64,000 nucleotides of DNA from Porticoccaceae bacterium (GTDB lineage Bacteria; Pseudomonadota; Gammaproteobacteria; Pseudomonadales; Porticoccaceae). Positions 38,345 to 47,326 of the stretch are shown in pieces (position 1 is the first letter of the stretch; the number at the start of each line of letters is the position of its first letter). Made by a program: the position numbers and the translations under genes. Under the pieces are notes generated by a model. The model saw nothing but the letters and a program-made list of their open reading frames with translations, had not been told where the DNA came from and did not search any database. The DNA is taken from contig BPKH01000004.1 of assembly GCA_026005035.1 (NCBI GenBank), positions 186,001 to 250,000 of the forward strand, given 5' to 3'.

Positions 38345-38705
38345 GGGAGTCGGCCGGGCGGTCGCTGCCCGTCTCGAGACGGGGAGAGGAAAGTCCGGGC
38401 TCCACAGGGCAGGGTGCCAGGTAACGCCTGGGGGGCGCGAGCCCACGGAAAGTGCAACAGAGAGCAGACCGCCGATGGCCCGGCCACGCGCCGGGATCAG
38501 GCAAGGGTGAAACGGTGCGGTAAGAGCGCACCGCGCGGCCGGTAACGGTTCGCGGCACGGCAAACCCCACCCGGAGCAAGGCCAAATAGGGATCCCATGG
38601 CGTGGCCCGCGCCGGATCCGGGTAGGCCGCTGGAGCGGCGGAGCGATCCGCCGCCTAGAGGAATGACCGCCCTCGACAGAACCCGGCTTACAGGCCGACT
38701 CCCTC
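38345..38705 (+). ncRNA. rnpB: RNase P RNA (bacterial class A)
   Basis: Catalytic RNA that trims tRNA 5' leaders with the protein RnpA. The P1 helix is formed by GGGAGTCGGCC at the 5' end and GGCCGACTCCC at 38693-38703. Universally conserved blocks are present: GAGGAAAGTCCGGGCTCC, GGTAACGCC, GAAAGTGCAACAGAGAGCA, the GGTAAGAG region, and ACAGAACCCGGCTTACAG near the 3' end. Length of about 360 bases fits class A. Confidence 0.96.
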
Positions 38706-38711
38706 AATCCC

Positions 38712-38747
38712 GCGCCGGCGGCCGCCAGGTCGCCGGCGCACTCTTTC
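38712..38747 (+). terminator. Rho-independent terminator of RNase P RNA
   Basis: A perfect 9-bp stem, GCGCCGGCG with CGCCGGCGC, around a 10-base loop, followed by ACTCTTT. It lies a few bases after the RNA 3' end and before the convergent Rieske gene stop. Confidence 0.75.
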
Positions 38748-38755
38748 GGGCTCCT

Positions 38756-40147
38756 TCACAGGCCGAGTTCCAAGACGGGGCCGTCGAAGTTGCCGCCGAG
38801 CTTGCGAGTCGCGGCAGCAAGCCGGGCCGGTTCGACACCCCGCAGATAGCCGTCGATGATCCGCTGGTAATTGGAAATGAGCCCCTCGACCTGTTCGGCG
38901 AGGCGCATGAAGCGAAAGCCGCCGGCGTGGCAGCCCCGCTGTTGGGCGGGGATGTTGCTGTAGTCCTGGCGGGGGATCGGGGGAAACGCCTCGCTGTCGT
39001 GGGGCAGGACGCGCGGGGCCATGACCGGCGGGGGCTCTTGCCCGGGCGGGAAGTGGGTCAGCGACCAGATTTCGAACAGGCACCGCTCCGGGGCCAGGGG
39101 GCGGATCCGGTAGGCGGACATGCTGGTGAAGGTGGGCAGCAGGAAGTAGTGGGGAAAGAGGAATTCGACCGCGTTGACGGGGTGGCTCACCGCCACCTCG
39201 TTGAGATCGGGAACCGGTTCGCCCCGCTCCCGCAGCCGGCGGGTGATCTCCGCCTGGACGATGCCGAACCATTGTGGGATCGCTGTTTCCGGGTCGTCCG
39301 GCAGCGGCACGTCCGCCAGTTGGCGGATGATCTCCACCTCTTTGGCGTGGACCATCCCCGCCATTCCCTCGCTCAACAATTCGAAGTGCCGCACCTGGGC
39401 GGCGATGTTCTGGCGCACTGTCTGGTTCGGGTTGACCGGCAATCCGATGCCGCCGGTGTCGTGGCCGTAGCGCTGGTTGTAGAGGGCGGGGAGGGCGCGC
39501 TGCAGCTGCGGGTGGGTGCGCATCACGTGGTAGCCCTCCATGAACGCCTCCATGGCGATCTTCCAATTGGCGGGCAGTTCCGTTGCGTACCACCACTCGG
39601 CGCGCATATTGGCGGCGCCGTGGGCCTCAAGCCGATCGACCACCTCTCCCAGGCACTCGCGCAGGGAGGGGGCCTGGTCGTCGAAATTGATGAACGCGCA
39701 TCCCAGCGCTTCCTCTACCCGGCAGGCGGGCAAGGCGATATCGGCGGGGTCCAGCTGGCGTTGGCTGAAGAGGTGGCGGCCGTAGACGAACGTGTTCTCG
39801 CCCTCGAGATTCCACCGCCAGCCGTGAAAGGGGCAGATGAACCCCTGTCCGCGGGCGTTGCCGTGGCTGCCCTCGGGGACCAGGGGCACCCCCCGGTGGC
39901 GGCAGGCGTTGTGGTAGGCCCGCACCCCCGCTTGCGTGCGCACCACGATCACCGAGCGGCCGAGGTTGTGGTATTCGACCCAATCCCCCACCTCGGGAAT
40001 CTGCTCTAGTCGGCAGGCCATTTGCCACACCCGTGGCCAGAGCCGCTCGCATTCGAGCCGGAAGAACGCCTCGTCGAAGTAGCGCTCCACCGGAATCCGG
40101 GCCGGGTCCACCACGGCGTGCGGCAATTCTCGGGCTCCTTCGGTCAT
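38756..40147 (-). CDS. Rieske non-heme iron oxygenase alpha subunit
   Basis: Ring-hydroxylating-type oxygenase of 463 residues. The Rieske [2Fe-2S] site is complete (ACRHRG and CPFHGW), and the mononuclear iron site region EAFMEGYHVMRTHP has the two His ligands. A SRPBCC-type catalytic domain extends to the C-terminus. No ferredoxin, reductase or beta subunit is adjacent, so electron partners and substrate are unknown. The ATG at 40147 follows GGGGGAGGAG; an in-frame ATG 18 bases upstream lacks that spacing. It converges on rnpB and is isolated from metabolic genes, which may indicate acquisition. Confidence 0.9.
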   Translation of the reverse strand: MTEGARELPHAVVDPARIPVERYFDEAFFRLECERLWPRVWQMACRLEQIPEVGDWVEYHNLGRSVIVVRTQAGVRAYHNACRHRGVPLVPEGSHGNARGQGFICPFHGWRWNLEGENTFVYGRHLFSQRQLDPADIALPACRVEEALGCAFINFDDQAPSLRECLGEVVDRLEAHGAANMRAEWWYATELPANWKIAMEAFMEGYHVMRTHPQLQRALPALYNQRYGHDTGGIGLPVNPNQTVRQNIAAQVRHFELLSEGMAGMVHAKEVEIIRQLADVPLPDDPETAIPQWFGIVQAEITRRLRERGEPVPDLNEVAVSHPVNAVEFLFPHYFLLPTFTSMSAYRIRPLAPERCLFEIWSLTHFPPGQEPPPVMAPRVLPHDSEAFPPIPRQDYSNIPAQQRGCHAGGFRFMRLAEQVEGLISNYQRIIDGYLRGVEPARLAAATRKLGGNFDGPVLELGL

Positions 40148-40709
40148 CGCCGTCTCCTCCCCCATTGCAGTCTCGACTCTAGCGCCGTACCGGCGTGCCT
40201 CGCAACGGTGGATTCCGGATCGACGCCTCTCGAACCCGGAGGTCTCGGGAAGGCTCCGCTGCCAGTGGGCCCGAAGGGCTTGGGCTCGGGGGCACAGCTG
40301 CAGTGCCGGAGGAAGTCCAAGGGGAAAGCCCGGATTCCGTCTCGCGCCCTGCGGACGATGGCGTCGAGGGGGCTCGCGCGGGGCCATCGAAACGCCCGCC
40401 TGCCGGGCGGGCCGGGGTGATTCTCGACCTGGTGCCTGGGGAAATCCCTCTTTCGGGGCCCCTTGGGCCGACGGTTCGCCCCCTTTGGGAAGCGAGGCTG
40501 CCCCCCTCTCCCAGTGCTTTGCTGCCGTCTAGATTTTGTCACCCTCGAGCGGCTCGTCAGGGAGGGAAGCCGGCCCTCCTCATGCATCACTTCAAGTTGT
40601 AATTCAAGCTGAGTGTTTTGCCGAGATTTCTCTTTTCGAAGACTGGGTCTTTCGGGCTAAGTTCGCGAAATTGCAAGGCATTTTTCTCGCCGAGGGGGCC
40701 GGATTTCCC
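40148..40709. other. Long intergenic region upstream of the dcw cluster
   Basis: I find no supportable gene in these 562 bases. Several open frames occur but none resembles a protein family. A short GC hairpin CCCGCC-TG-CCGGGCGGG lies near 40400. From about 40590 the base composition becomes clearly more AT-rich than anywhere else in the window, leading into the mraZ promoter. A small RNA or extra regulatory sites are possible but not shown. Confidence 0.5.
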
Positions 40710-40737
40710 TTGACTTGGGAGAGCGGGGGTCTATAGT
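40710..40737 (+). promoter_or_regulatory. Promoter of the dcw cluster (Pmra)
   Basis: TTGACT at 40710-40715 and TATAGT at 40732-40737, spacer 16. This is the best match to the sigma-70 consensus in the window. The start site would be near 40744, directly beside the MraZ boxes. All genes from mraZ to ftsQ follow with overlaps or very short gaps, so this promoter probably drives them all. Confidence 0.82.
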
Positions 40738-40745
40738 GTTCCCAA

Positions 40746-40770
40746 GTGGGAGAAAGTGGTAGAGAGTGGG
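40746..40770 (+). promoter_or_regulatory. MraZ operator: three direct repeats
   Basis: GTGGG (40746-40750), GTGGT (40756-40760) and GTGGG (40766-40770) are separated by exactly five bases, a 10-bp period. MraZ of E. coli binds direct GTGGG repeats with 5-bp spacers at its own promoter and represses it. Their place just after the predicted start site fits autorepression. Confidence 0.85.
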
Positions 40771-40803
40771 TAGGTCTCCCAGCAATCCGCCGGCGGGGGT
40801 GGC

Positions 40804-41259
40804 GTGTTCCGGGGCAGCAACGAGGTCAATTTGGACGCCAAGGGGCGTCTGGCCATTCCGGCCCGCTATCGCGAGGCTCTGGCCGCTCGCTGCCAGGGGA
40901 TCTTGGTGATCACCATCGACATCAAGGACCGCTGCCTCTTTCTCTACCCGTTGCCGGAGTGGGAAAAGATCGAAGACCAGATCGCCTCGCTGCCGACCTT
41001 CAACGACACCACAAGGCGCCTGCAGCGGCTGCTCATCGGCCACGCCCGGGAGGTGGAGATCGACGGCGCGGGGCGGATCAACGTGCCGCCGGAGCTGCGC
41101 AAGTACGCCCAGATCGAAAAAAGAGCCATGTTGGTGGGGCAGCGGCACCGCTTTGAACTGTGGAGCCTGGAGAACTGGAACGCCCACTGCGAAAGCTGGA
41201 TCGAAGAAGCGGGCGCCCAGCTGGAAGTGCCCGAGATCATGCAGTCCCTCTCCCTCTGA
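40804..41259 (+). CDS. mraZ: Transcriptional regulator MraZ
   Basis: AbrB-like (SpoVT/MazE fold) DNA-binding protein that represses the dcw promoter. The 151-residue protein has two similar halves, [21 protein letters not shown] and [20 protein letters not shown], each with the conserved D-x-K/A-G-R signature. GTG start, with GGGGG as the only nearby Shine-Dalgarno. Three matching operator boxes lie 34-58 bases upstream. Confidence 0.96.
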   Translation: MFRGSNEVNLDAKGRLAIPARYREALAARCQGILVITIDIKDRCLFLYPLPEWEKIEDQIASLPTFNDTTRRLQRLLIGHAREVEIDGAGRINVPPELRKYAQIEKRAMLVGQRHRFELWSLENWNAHCESWIEEAGAQLEVPEIMQSLSL

Positions 41260-41276
41260 GGGCGGCGGGAAACACC

Positions 41277-42218
41277 ATGGCGGGGGGATTTGGCCACGAG
41301 GCCGTGTTGCTCGACGAAGCGGTGGACGCGTTGGTGACCGACCCGGCGGGATGCTACATCGACGGTACCTTCGGCCGCGGCGGCCACAGCGGCGCCATCC
41401 TGGGCCGCCTGGGGTCGGCGGGGAGGCTCTTGGCCATCGACCGCGATCCCGACGCCGGGCGGGTGGCGCGGGAGCGCTTCGGCGACGATTCCCGCTTCGA
41501 ATTCATCCAAGGCTCCTTCGCCCAGCTGGCCGAGTACGCTCGGGAGCGGGGGGTAGAGGGGCGAGTGGCGGGTTTGTTGCTCGACCTGGGCGTCTCGTCG
41601 CCTCAATTGGACGATCCCGAGCGGGGCTTCAGCTTTCTGCGGGACGGCCCCCTGGACATGCGCATGGACCCCTCGGCGGGTCCCACTGCCGCCGAGTGGC
41701 TGGCGCGGGCGACGGAGGGAGAGATCGCCGACGTCCTGTGGCGGTTCGGCGAGGAGCGCTACGCGCGGCGGATCGCCGCGGCCATCGTCCGGGCCCGGCG
41801 CGAGGCGCCCATCGCCCGCACCGCCCGGTTGGCAGAAATCGTGGCCGCCGCCTGCCCCACCCGGGAGCGGGGGCAACATCCGGCCACCCGCACCTTCCAG
41901 GCCGTGCGGATCCACGTCAACCGCGAGCTGGAGGCGCTGGAGGCGGCGCTGGCGGCGGCGGTGGAAGTGCTGGCGCCGGGGGGGCGACTGGTGGTGATCA
42001 GCTTCCACTCCTTGGAGGACCGCCTGGTGAAGCGCTTCATCCGCCGCTGCCAGCGGGGGGACGCGCCGCCCCGGGGATTGCCCCTGCCCGCGGGCGAGCC
42101 GCGCCCCACTTTGCGGGCCCTGGGTCGCCCCGTCCGCCCGAGCGACGAGGAGTGTCGCCGCAATCGCCGCGCGCGCAGTGCGGTGATGCGCGTCGCCGAA
42201 CGGCTGGGGGCGCCGTGA
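41277..42218 (+). CDS. rsmH: 16S rRNA (cytosine1402-N4)-methyltransferase RsmH (MraW)
   Basis: Methylates N4 of C1402, the same base whose ribose is methylated by RsmI (36.6 kb). The 313-residue protein has [13 protein letters not shown], the SAM loop [32 protein letters not shown], and [17 protein letters not shown] 17 bases after mraZ. GTGA overlap with ftsL. Confidence 0.96.
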   Translation: MAGGFGHEAVLLDEAVDALVTDPAGCYIDGTFGRGGHSGAILGRLGSAGRLLAIDRDPDAGRVARERFGDDSRFEFIQGSFAQLAEYARERGVEGRVAGLLLDLGVSSPQLDDPERGFSFLRDGPLDMRMDPSAGPTAAEWLARATEGEIADVLWRFGEERYARRIAAAIVRARREAPIARTARLAEIVAAACPTRERGQHPATRTFQAVRIHVNRELEALEAALAAAVEVLAPGGRLVVISFHSLEDRLVKRFIRRCQRGDAPPRGLPLPAGEPRPTLRALGRPVRPSDEECRRNRRARSAVMRVAERLGAP

Positions 42219-42493
42219 GCAAGGCCCGGTGGGTGGCGCTTTTGTGGCTGGCGGTGGTGGCGTCGGCTCTGGCGGTGGTGGTGGTCGGCCAGCAGTGCCG
42301 GGCGCTGGTGGCGCGACTGGCCGCCTTGGAGCAGGAGGAACATCGGCTGCAGATGGCCTGGGCCCAGTACCTGCTGGAACAGAGTGCGCTGGCCAGCCTG
42401 CCGCTGGTGGAAGAGCGGGCGCGGCGGGAGCTCGGCATGCGCCCGCCGCGCCCTGACGAATTGGTGATCGTGGTGGCGGAGAGCACCCGGTGA
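42215..42493 (+). CDS. ftsL: Cell division protein FtsL
   Basis: A 92-residue bitopic protein: a short cytosolic tail, one membrane helix (about 6-26) and a periplasmic leucine-zipper-like coiled coil ([24 protein letters not shown] region). It bridges FtsQB to FtsWI in the divisome. Identified by topology, size and position between rsmH and ftsI. GTG start and stop both overlap neighbours by four bases. Confidence 0.9.
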   Translation: MSKARWVALLWLAVVASALAVVVVGQQCRALVARLAALEQEEHRLQMAWAQYLLEQSALASLPLVEERARRELGMRPPRPDELVIVVAESTR

Positions 42494-44433
42494 AGGATGG
42501 CGGTCGGCCGGCGCGGAACGCGGTCTGCCCCCTTTGGCGGCGCTGGCTGGTGGTGGGCGCGCTGGGGGGCATGGCGGCCGCGGCGCTCGTCCAGGTGGCG
42601 CGCCTCCAAGTGGTCGGCGGCCACGAGCGGGACTACCGCTTCCTGCAGCGGCAGGGGGAGGCGCGCACGGTGCGCCACGAGGAGATCCCGGCCAGTCGCG
42701 GGGTGATCACCGACCGCCGGGGCGAGCCCCTGGCGGTGAGCACGCCCGTCCTCTCCCTGGTGGCGGACCCCAAGTACCTGTGGCCCGCGGCGGCCGAGTT
42801 CAGCCGCTTGGCGGAAGAACTGAAGATGACGCCCGAAGCGCTCGCCCAGCAGCTCCGGGACGGCGACGCCGAAGCTCTGATCGGGCGCAGCCGCCGCTGG
42901 GCCGAGCGCCAGACCGCCGCCCTCGCGCTGCCCGAGGAACCGCGGCGGCGGGCGCTCGGCAAGCTGCGGGGCGAAGCGCGCGCGGTGGCTGCCTTCGCGG
43001 CCCTCGCCCGGGCCCTCGGCGAACCGGCGGCGGCCCTCGCCGAACGCCTCGGCCGCTATCGGGACAAGCGCTTTGTCTACCTCGCCCGCCATCTGCCCCC
43101 CGAGCGCGCCGAGGCCGCGCTGGCGGCGGAAGCGCCGGGGGTGAGCGCCCTGCGGGAGTTCCGCCGCTTCTACCCAGCCGGCGAGGTGGCCGCCCAGTTG
43201 GTCGGCTACACCGACATCGACGGGCGCGGCCAAGAGGGCATCGAGCGGGCCTTCGACGCCTCGCTGGCCGGCTCGCCCGGGGTCAAGGCGGTGCTCAAAG
43301 ACCGCACCGGCCGCACCGTGCGGGAGTTGGCCCTCATTCGGGCGGAGCGGCCGGGGAGGGACCTGGCCCTGAGCATCGATCTGCGCCTGCAGTATCTCGC
43401 CTACCGTGAGCTCAAGGCGGCGGTCGCCCGCCACCGGGCGGCGGGCGGCTCGGTGGTGGTGCTGGATGCGCACACCGGAGAGGTGTTGGCGATGGTCAAT
43501 CAGCCCTCCTTCAACCCCAATGATCGCGACCACCTGCGGCTCGCCGGCCTGCGCAACCGCGCCCTCACCGACCTGGTGGAGCCGGGCTCTACGGTCAAGC
43601 CCCTGACCATGGCCGCGGCGTTGGAAGCGGGCGTGGTCACGCCGAGCACCCAGATCGACACCAACCCCGGCTACCTCTGGGTGGCGGGGAAAACCTTCCG
43701 CGACCACTCCAACTACGGGGTGCTCGACCTCCGCGGCATCCTCCAGAAGTCGAGCCAGGTGGGCACCACCCGCATCGCGTTGGAGATGGAACCCGAGCGG
43801 ATTCGCGGCCTGTTCGCCCGCTTCGGCCTCGGCAGTCCCCCGGGCACGGGGTTTCCGGGAGAGAGCGCCGGCCGGCTGCCCGACAGGCGGCGCTGGCGCA
43901 CCCTGGAGCACGTCACCCTCGCCTTCGGGTACGGCATCGCCGCAAGCCCCCTCCAGTTGGCCCAGGCCTACGCCGTGTTGGCCAACGAGGGGGTGCGCAG
44001 GCCCGTCAGCCTCCTCAAGCGGGAGGTGGCGCCCGCCGGGAAGCGCGTGCTCGACGCCGACGTTGCGCGCACCGTGCGCGACCTGCTGTGTGCGGTCACC
44101 GAGCCGGGCGGCACCGGTACGCGGGCGGCGATTCCGGGCTATCGGGTGGCCGGCAAGACCGGCACTTCCCACAAGGTGGGGCCGAACGGCTACGAGGCCC
44201 ACCGCTACGTGGGGTTGTTCGCCGGCATGGTGCCGGCGGAGCACCCCAGATTGGTCACGGTGGTGGTCATCGACGACCCTCGGGGCAAGGAATACTTCGG
44301 CGGCGCCGTGGCCGCGCCGGTGTTCGCGCGGGTCAATGCCGAGGCGTTGCGGCTGCTCGGCGTGCCCCCCGGGGAGGGCGGCCGCTGGGTGGTGGCCGGC
44401 GCCGCCCGGGCGGGCGGGGAGGGGCGCTCGTGA
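42490..44433 (+). CDS. ftsI: Peptidoglycan transpeptidase FtsI (PBP3)
   Basis: Division-specific class B penicillin-binding protein, 647 residues. One membrane helix (about 20-38), a pedestal domain starting ASRGVITDRRGEPLAVS, and a transpeptidase domain with Ser367 in PGSTVKP, and Lys556 in KTGTS. The second motif is SSQ (421-423) where Asn is expected (SxN). The pedestal is about 60 residues longer than in E. coli, largely an Ala/Arg-rich segment around 125-200. GTG start overlapping ftsL; TGA overlapping murE. Confidence 0.95.
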   Translation: MKDGGRPARNAVCPLWRRWLVVGALGGMAAAALVQVARLQVVGGHERDYRFLQRQGEARTVRHEEIPASRGVITDRRGEPLAVSTPVLSLVADPKYLWPAAAEFSRLAEELKMTPEALAQQLRDGDAEALIGRSRRWAERQTAALALPEEPRRRALGKLRGEARAVAAFAALARALGEPAAALAERLGRYRDKRFVYLARHLPPERAEAALAAEAPGVSALREFRRFYPAGEVAAQLVGYTDIDGRGQEGIERAFDASLAGSPGVKAVLKDRTGRTVRELALIRAERPGRDLALSIDLRLQYLAYRELKAAVARHRAAGGSVVVLDAHTGEVLAMVNQPSFNPNDRDHLRLAGLRNRALTDLVEPGSTVKPLTMAAALEAGVVTPSTQIDTNPGYLWVAGKTFRDHSNYGVLDLRGILQKSSQVGTTRIALEMEPERIRGLFARFGLGSPPGTGFPGESAGRLPDRRRWRTLEHVTLAFGYGIAASPLQLAQAYAVLANEGVRRPVSLLKREVAPAGKRVLDADVARTVRDLLCAVTEPGGTGTRAAIPGYRVAGKTGTSHKVGPNGYEAHRYVGLFAGMVPAEHPRLVTVVVIDDPRGKEYFGGAVAAPVFARVNAEALRLLGVPPGEGGRWVVAGAARAGGEGRS

Positions 44434-45956
44434 GGGCGCCGGCGGAGGGCGTGGCCTTGGCGGCGCTCTTTCCCGAGGGCGCCGCCGGCCTTCAGGCGCG
44501 GCGGGTCACCGGGTTGGCCCTGGACAGTCGCCGGGTGAGGCCGGGCGATCTCTTTCTCGCCGTTCCCGGCACGCGCAGCGACGGGCGGCGGCACATTCCC
44601 GAAGCCCTCGCCCGCGGGGCGGCGGCCGTGGCCGCCGAAGCGGAAGGATTGGCCCAGATCTGGCCGGCGGGCAGCCTGGAGGCGCGCTGCCGAGAGGCGG
44701 GCGCCGCTTGGTTGGCGGTGCCCGGGCTCGCCCGGCGCTTGGGCGAGGTGGCGGCCGCCTTCTACGGACATCCGGCGCGGCGCCTGCGGGTGTTCGCCGT
44801 GACCGGCACCGATGGCAAGACCACCTGTGCCCTGCTCGCTGCCCGCCTCGCCGCCCGCCTCGGGGAGCCGGCCGGGGTGGTGGGCACCCTGGGGTGGGGG
44901 ATGGTGGGAAGCGAGGGCGAGCAACTGGCCGAGACGGGGATGACCACCCCCGACGCGGTGACCCTCCAGGCCCTATTCGCCGAGTTGGTGGAGCGGGGGG
45001 TGCGCTTCGTGGCCCTGGAGGCGTCCTCCCACGGTCTCCACCAGCACCGCCTGGACGCCTGTGAGGTGGCGGTGGGGGTCTTCACCAACCTGGGTCGCGA
45101 TCACCTGGACTACCACGGGGACCTGGAAGCCTACGCCGCCGCCAAGCGACGCCTGTTCACCTTTCCCTCGTTGCAGGTGGCGGCGATCAACGTCGACGAT
45201 CCGGTGGGACTCGAGATTTTGGGCGGCCTTCCGGCGGGCGTGGTGGGAGTCGGCTACGGGCGCGGGCCGGCGGCCGCGGTGCGGGCCACGGCGGTGCGCT
45301 CTAGCGTGCGCGGGCTCGAGATCGCCCTGCGCACCCCCTGGGGGGAGGCCGCCTTCACCAGCCGTCTCCTCGGCGAATTCAACGCCCTGAACCTGCTCGC
45401 CCTGATCGCCGCCTTCGGCGCCCTGGGGCATCCCTTGGCGGAGATCGCATCCGGGCTGGAGGCGCTGCCCCCCGTGCCGGGGCGCATGGAGCGGTTTGGG
45501 GGATCCCGCGGTCCCCAGGTGGTGGTGGACTACGCCCACACCCCCCGGGCCCTGAGCGCCGCGCTCGCCGCCCTGCGCCCCCACTGCCCCGGCCGGCTGT
45601 GGGTGGTGTTCGGCTGTGGCGGCGAGCGGGATCCGGGCAAGCGGCCGCTGATGGGTGCGGCCGCCGAGATCGGCGCCGACCGGGTGGTGGTCACCTCCGA
45701 CAACCCCCGCGGCGAGGATCCCGCGGCCATCGCCGCCGCCATCCTCGCCGGCATGGCCGACCCCGCCGCGGCGGTGGTGGAGCTCGACCGCGCGGCGGCC
45801 ATCCGCCGCGCGGTCGCCGAGGCCCAAGAGGGCGACTGGATCCTGGTGGCCGGCAAGGGACACGAGGCCTGGCAGGAAGTGGCCGGACGCCGGCTGCCCC
45901 TGTGCGACCGGGAGTTGGTGCGCGCCGCCCTGGCGGCGCGGGAGGCAGCGTCGTGA
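44430..45956 (+). CDS. murE: UDP-MurNAc-tripeptide synthetase (meso-Dap-adding) MurE
   Basis: Adds meso-diaminopimelate to UDP-MurNAc-L-Ala-D-Glu. The 508-residue Mur ligase has the ATP loop VTGTDGKTT, the carbamylated-Lys region, RMERFGG, and the Dap-selecting SDNPRGEDP. That motif indicates Dap, not lysine, as the third residue, as expected for a Gram-negative. GTG start within the ftsI stop (GTGA). Confidence 0.95.
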   Translation: MRAPAEGVALAALFPEGAAGLQARRVTGLALDSRRVRPGDLFLAVPGTRSDGRRHIPEALARGAAAVAAEAEGLAQIWPAGSLEARCREAGAAWLAVPGLARRLGEVAAAFYGHPARRLRVFAVTGTDGKTTCALLAARLAARLGEPAGVVGTLGWGMVGSEGEQLAETGMTTPDAVTLQALFAELVERGVRFVALEASSHGLHQHRLDACEVAVGVFTNLGRDHLDYHGDLEAYAAAKRRLFTFPSLQVAAINVDDPVGLEILGGLPAGVVGVGYGRGPAAAVRATAVRSSVRGLEIALRTPWGEAAFTSRLLGEFNALNLLALIAAFGALGHPLAEIASGLEALPPVPGRMERFGGSRGPQVVVDYAHTPRALSAALAALRPHCPGRLWVVFGCGGERDPGKRPLMGAAAEIGADRVVVTSDNPRGEDPAAIAAAILAGMADPAAAVVELDRAAAIRRAVAEAQEGDWILVAGKGHEAWQEVAGRRLPLCDRELVRAALAAREAAS

Positions 45957-47326
45957 TCGGCACCATGACCCTGGCCGAGGCGGCCATGGAATTCGGCGGC
46001 ACGCTGCTCTACCCCGATTGCCGGTTCGCCGCCGTCTCCACCGACACCCGCACCCTGGCGGCGGGGGAGCTGTTCGTCGCCCTGGTGGGCGCGCGCCACG
46101 ACGCCCATCACTTCTTGGCCGAGGCGGCCCGCCGGGCGGCGGGGTTGGTGGTGTCCCGACCCGACAAATCCCTCTCCCTGCCCCAGTGGGTGGTGGAGGA
46201 CACTACCCGGGCGCTCGGCTGGCTGGCCCAGCTCAACCGGTGGCGGTTCGATGGCCCGCTGGTGGGGATCACCGGCAGCACCGGCAAGACCACGGTCAAG
46301 GAAATGGTGGCGGCCATCTTCACCGGGCGGGCGCCCACCCTGGTGACGCGGGGCAACCTCAACAACCGCGTCGGCCTGCCGCTGACGCTTCTCGAACTGG
46401 CCGAGCAGCATCGCTACGCGGTGGTGGAGATGGGCGCCGGTGGCCCGGGCGACATCGCCTACCTGGCGGGTGTGGCGCGCCCCGACATCGCCCTGGTGAC
46501 CAACGTGCGGCCGGCCCACATCGCCTATTTCGGCTCCGAGGCGGCCATCGCCGACACCAAGGGGGCGATCTACGAGGCCTTGCCCGCCGCCGGGGTGGCG
46601 GTGATCAATCTCGACGAGCGCTGGTGGCAGGCCTTCCGCCGCCGCGCCGGCCGGCGGACGGCGATCACCTTTTCCCTCGCCGACCGCGAGGCCGACGTGC
46701 GCGCCGTCGAGGTGGAGGAGCGGCCCGGCGGAAGCCGCTTCCTCCTCGAGATCGGCGCCCGCTCGGCCGAGGTGTCCCTCCCCCTGCCCGGGCGGCACAA
46801 CGTCGCCAACGCGCTGGCGGCGGCGGCCTGTGCCGCCGCCGCCGGTTTCGGCGTGCGCGAAATCGCCGCCGGGCTGGCCCGGGTGCAGGCTGCACCGGGG
46901 CGGCTTTGCATCCGCACCGGGCGCGGCGGCGCGGTGGTGATCGACGACAGCTACAACGCAAACCCAGGCTCGGTGCGGGCGGCCATCGACGTGCTGGCGG
47001 CGCGCCCCGGCCGGCGCATCCTGGCCCTCGGGGACATGGCCGAACTGGGCGCCCTCTCCGCCAAGAGCCACGAGGAGATGGGGCGCTACGCCCGCGCCAA
47101 GGACATCGACGCCCTCTATGCCACCGGCGAGTTTGCCCGCTTTGCGGCGCGGGGCTTCGGGGAAGGCGCGCGGCTCTTTGCCGATCGGGCGAGCCTTGCC
47201 GAGGCGCTAGCCGCGGAACTCGCCCCCGGGGTCACGGTGCTCGTCAAAGGTTCCCGCAGCGCCGCCATGGAGGAGGTGGTGGCCGCCCTCGTCGAGGAGG
47301 TTCTGGATGCTGCTCGCCCTGGCTGA
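45953..47326 (+). CDS. murF: UDP-MurNAc-tripeptide--D-Ala-D-Ala ligase MurF
   Basis: Adds D-Ala-D-Ala to complete the pentapeptide. The 457-residue protein has [14 protein letters not shown], the ATP loop [36 protein letters not shown] and [15 protein letters not shown] start overlapping murE by four bases; it runs 20 bases into mraY. Confidence 0.96.
   Translation: MIGTMTLAEAAMEFGGTLLYPDCRFAAVSTDTRTLAAGELFVALVGARHDAHHFLAEAARRAAGLVVSRPDKSLSLPQWVVEDTTRALGWLAQLNRWRFDGPLVGITGSTGKTTVKEMVAAIFTGRAPTLVTRGNLNNRVGLPLTLLELAEQHRYAVVEMGAGGPGDIAYLAGVARPDIALVTNVRPAHIAYFGSEAAIADTKGAIYEALPAAGVAVINLDERWWQAFRRRAGRRTAITFSLADREADVRAVEVEERPGGSRFLLEIGARSAEVSLPLPGRHNVANALAAAACAAAAGFGVREIAAGLARVQAAPGRLCIRTGRGGAVVIDDSYNANPGSVRAAIDVLAARPGRRILALGDMAELGALSAKSHEEMGRYARAKDIDALYATGEFARFAARGFGEGARLFADRASLAEALAAELAPGVTVLVKGSRSAAMEEVVAALVEEVLDAARPG

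Noticed and set aside
40195-40602. Possible genes in the gap before mraZ
   Set aside because: Overlapping open frames on both strands, no Shine-Dalgarno, no family resemblance.
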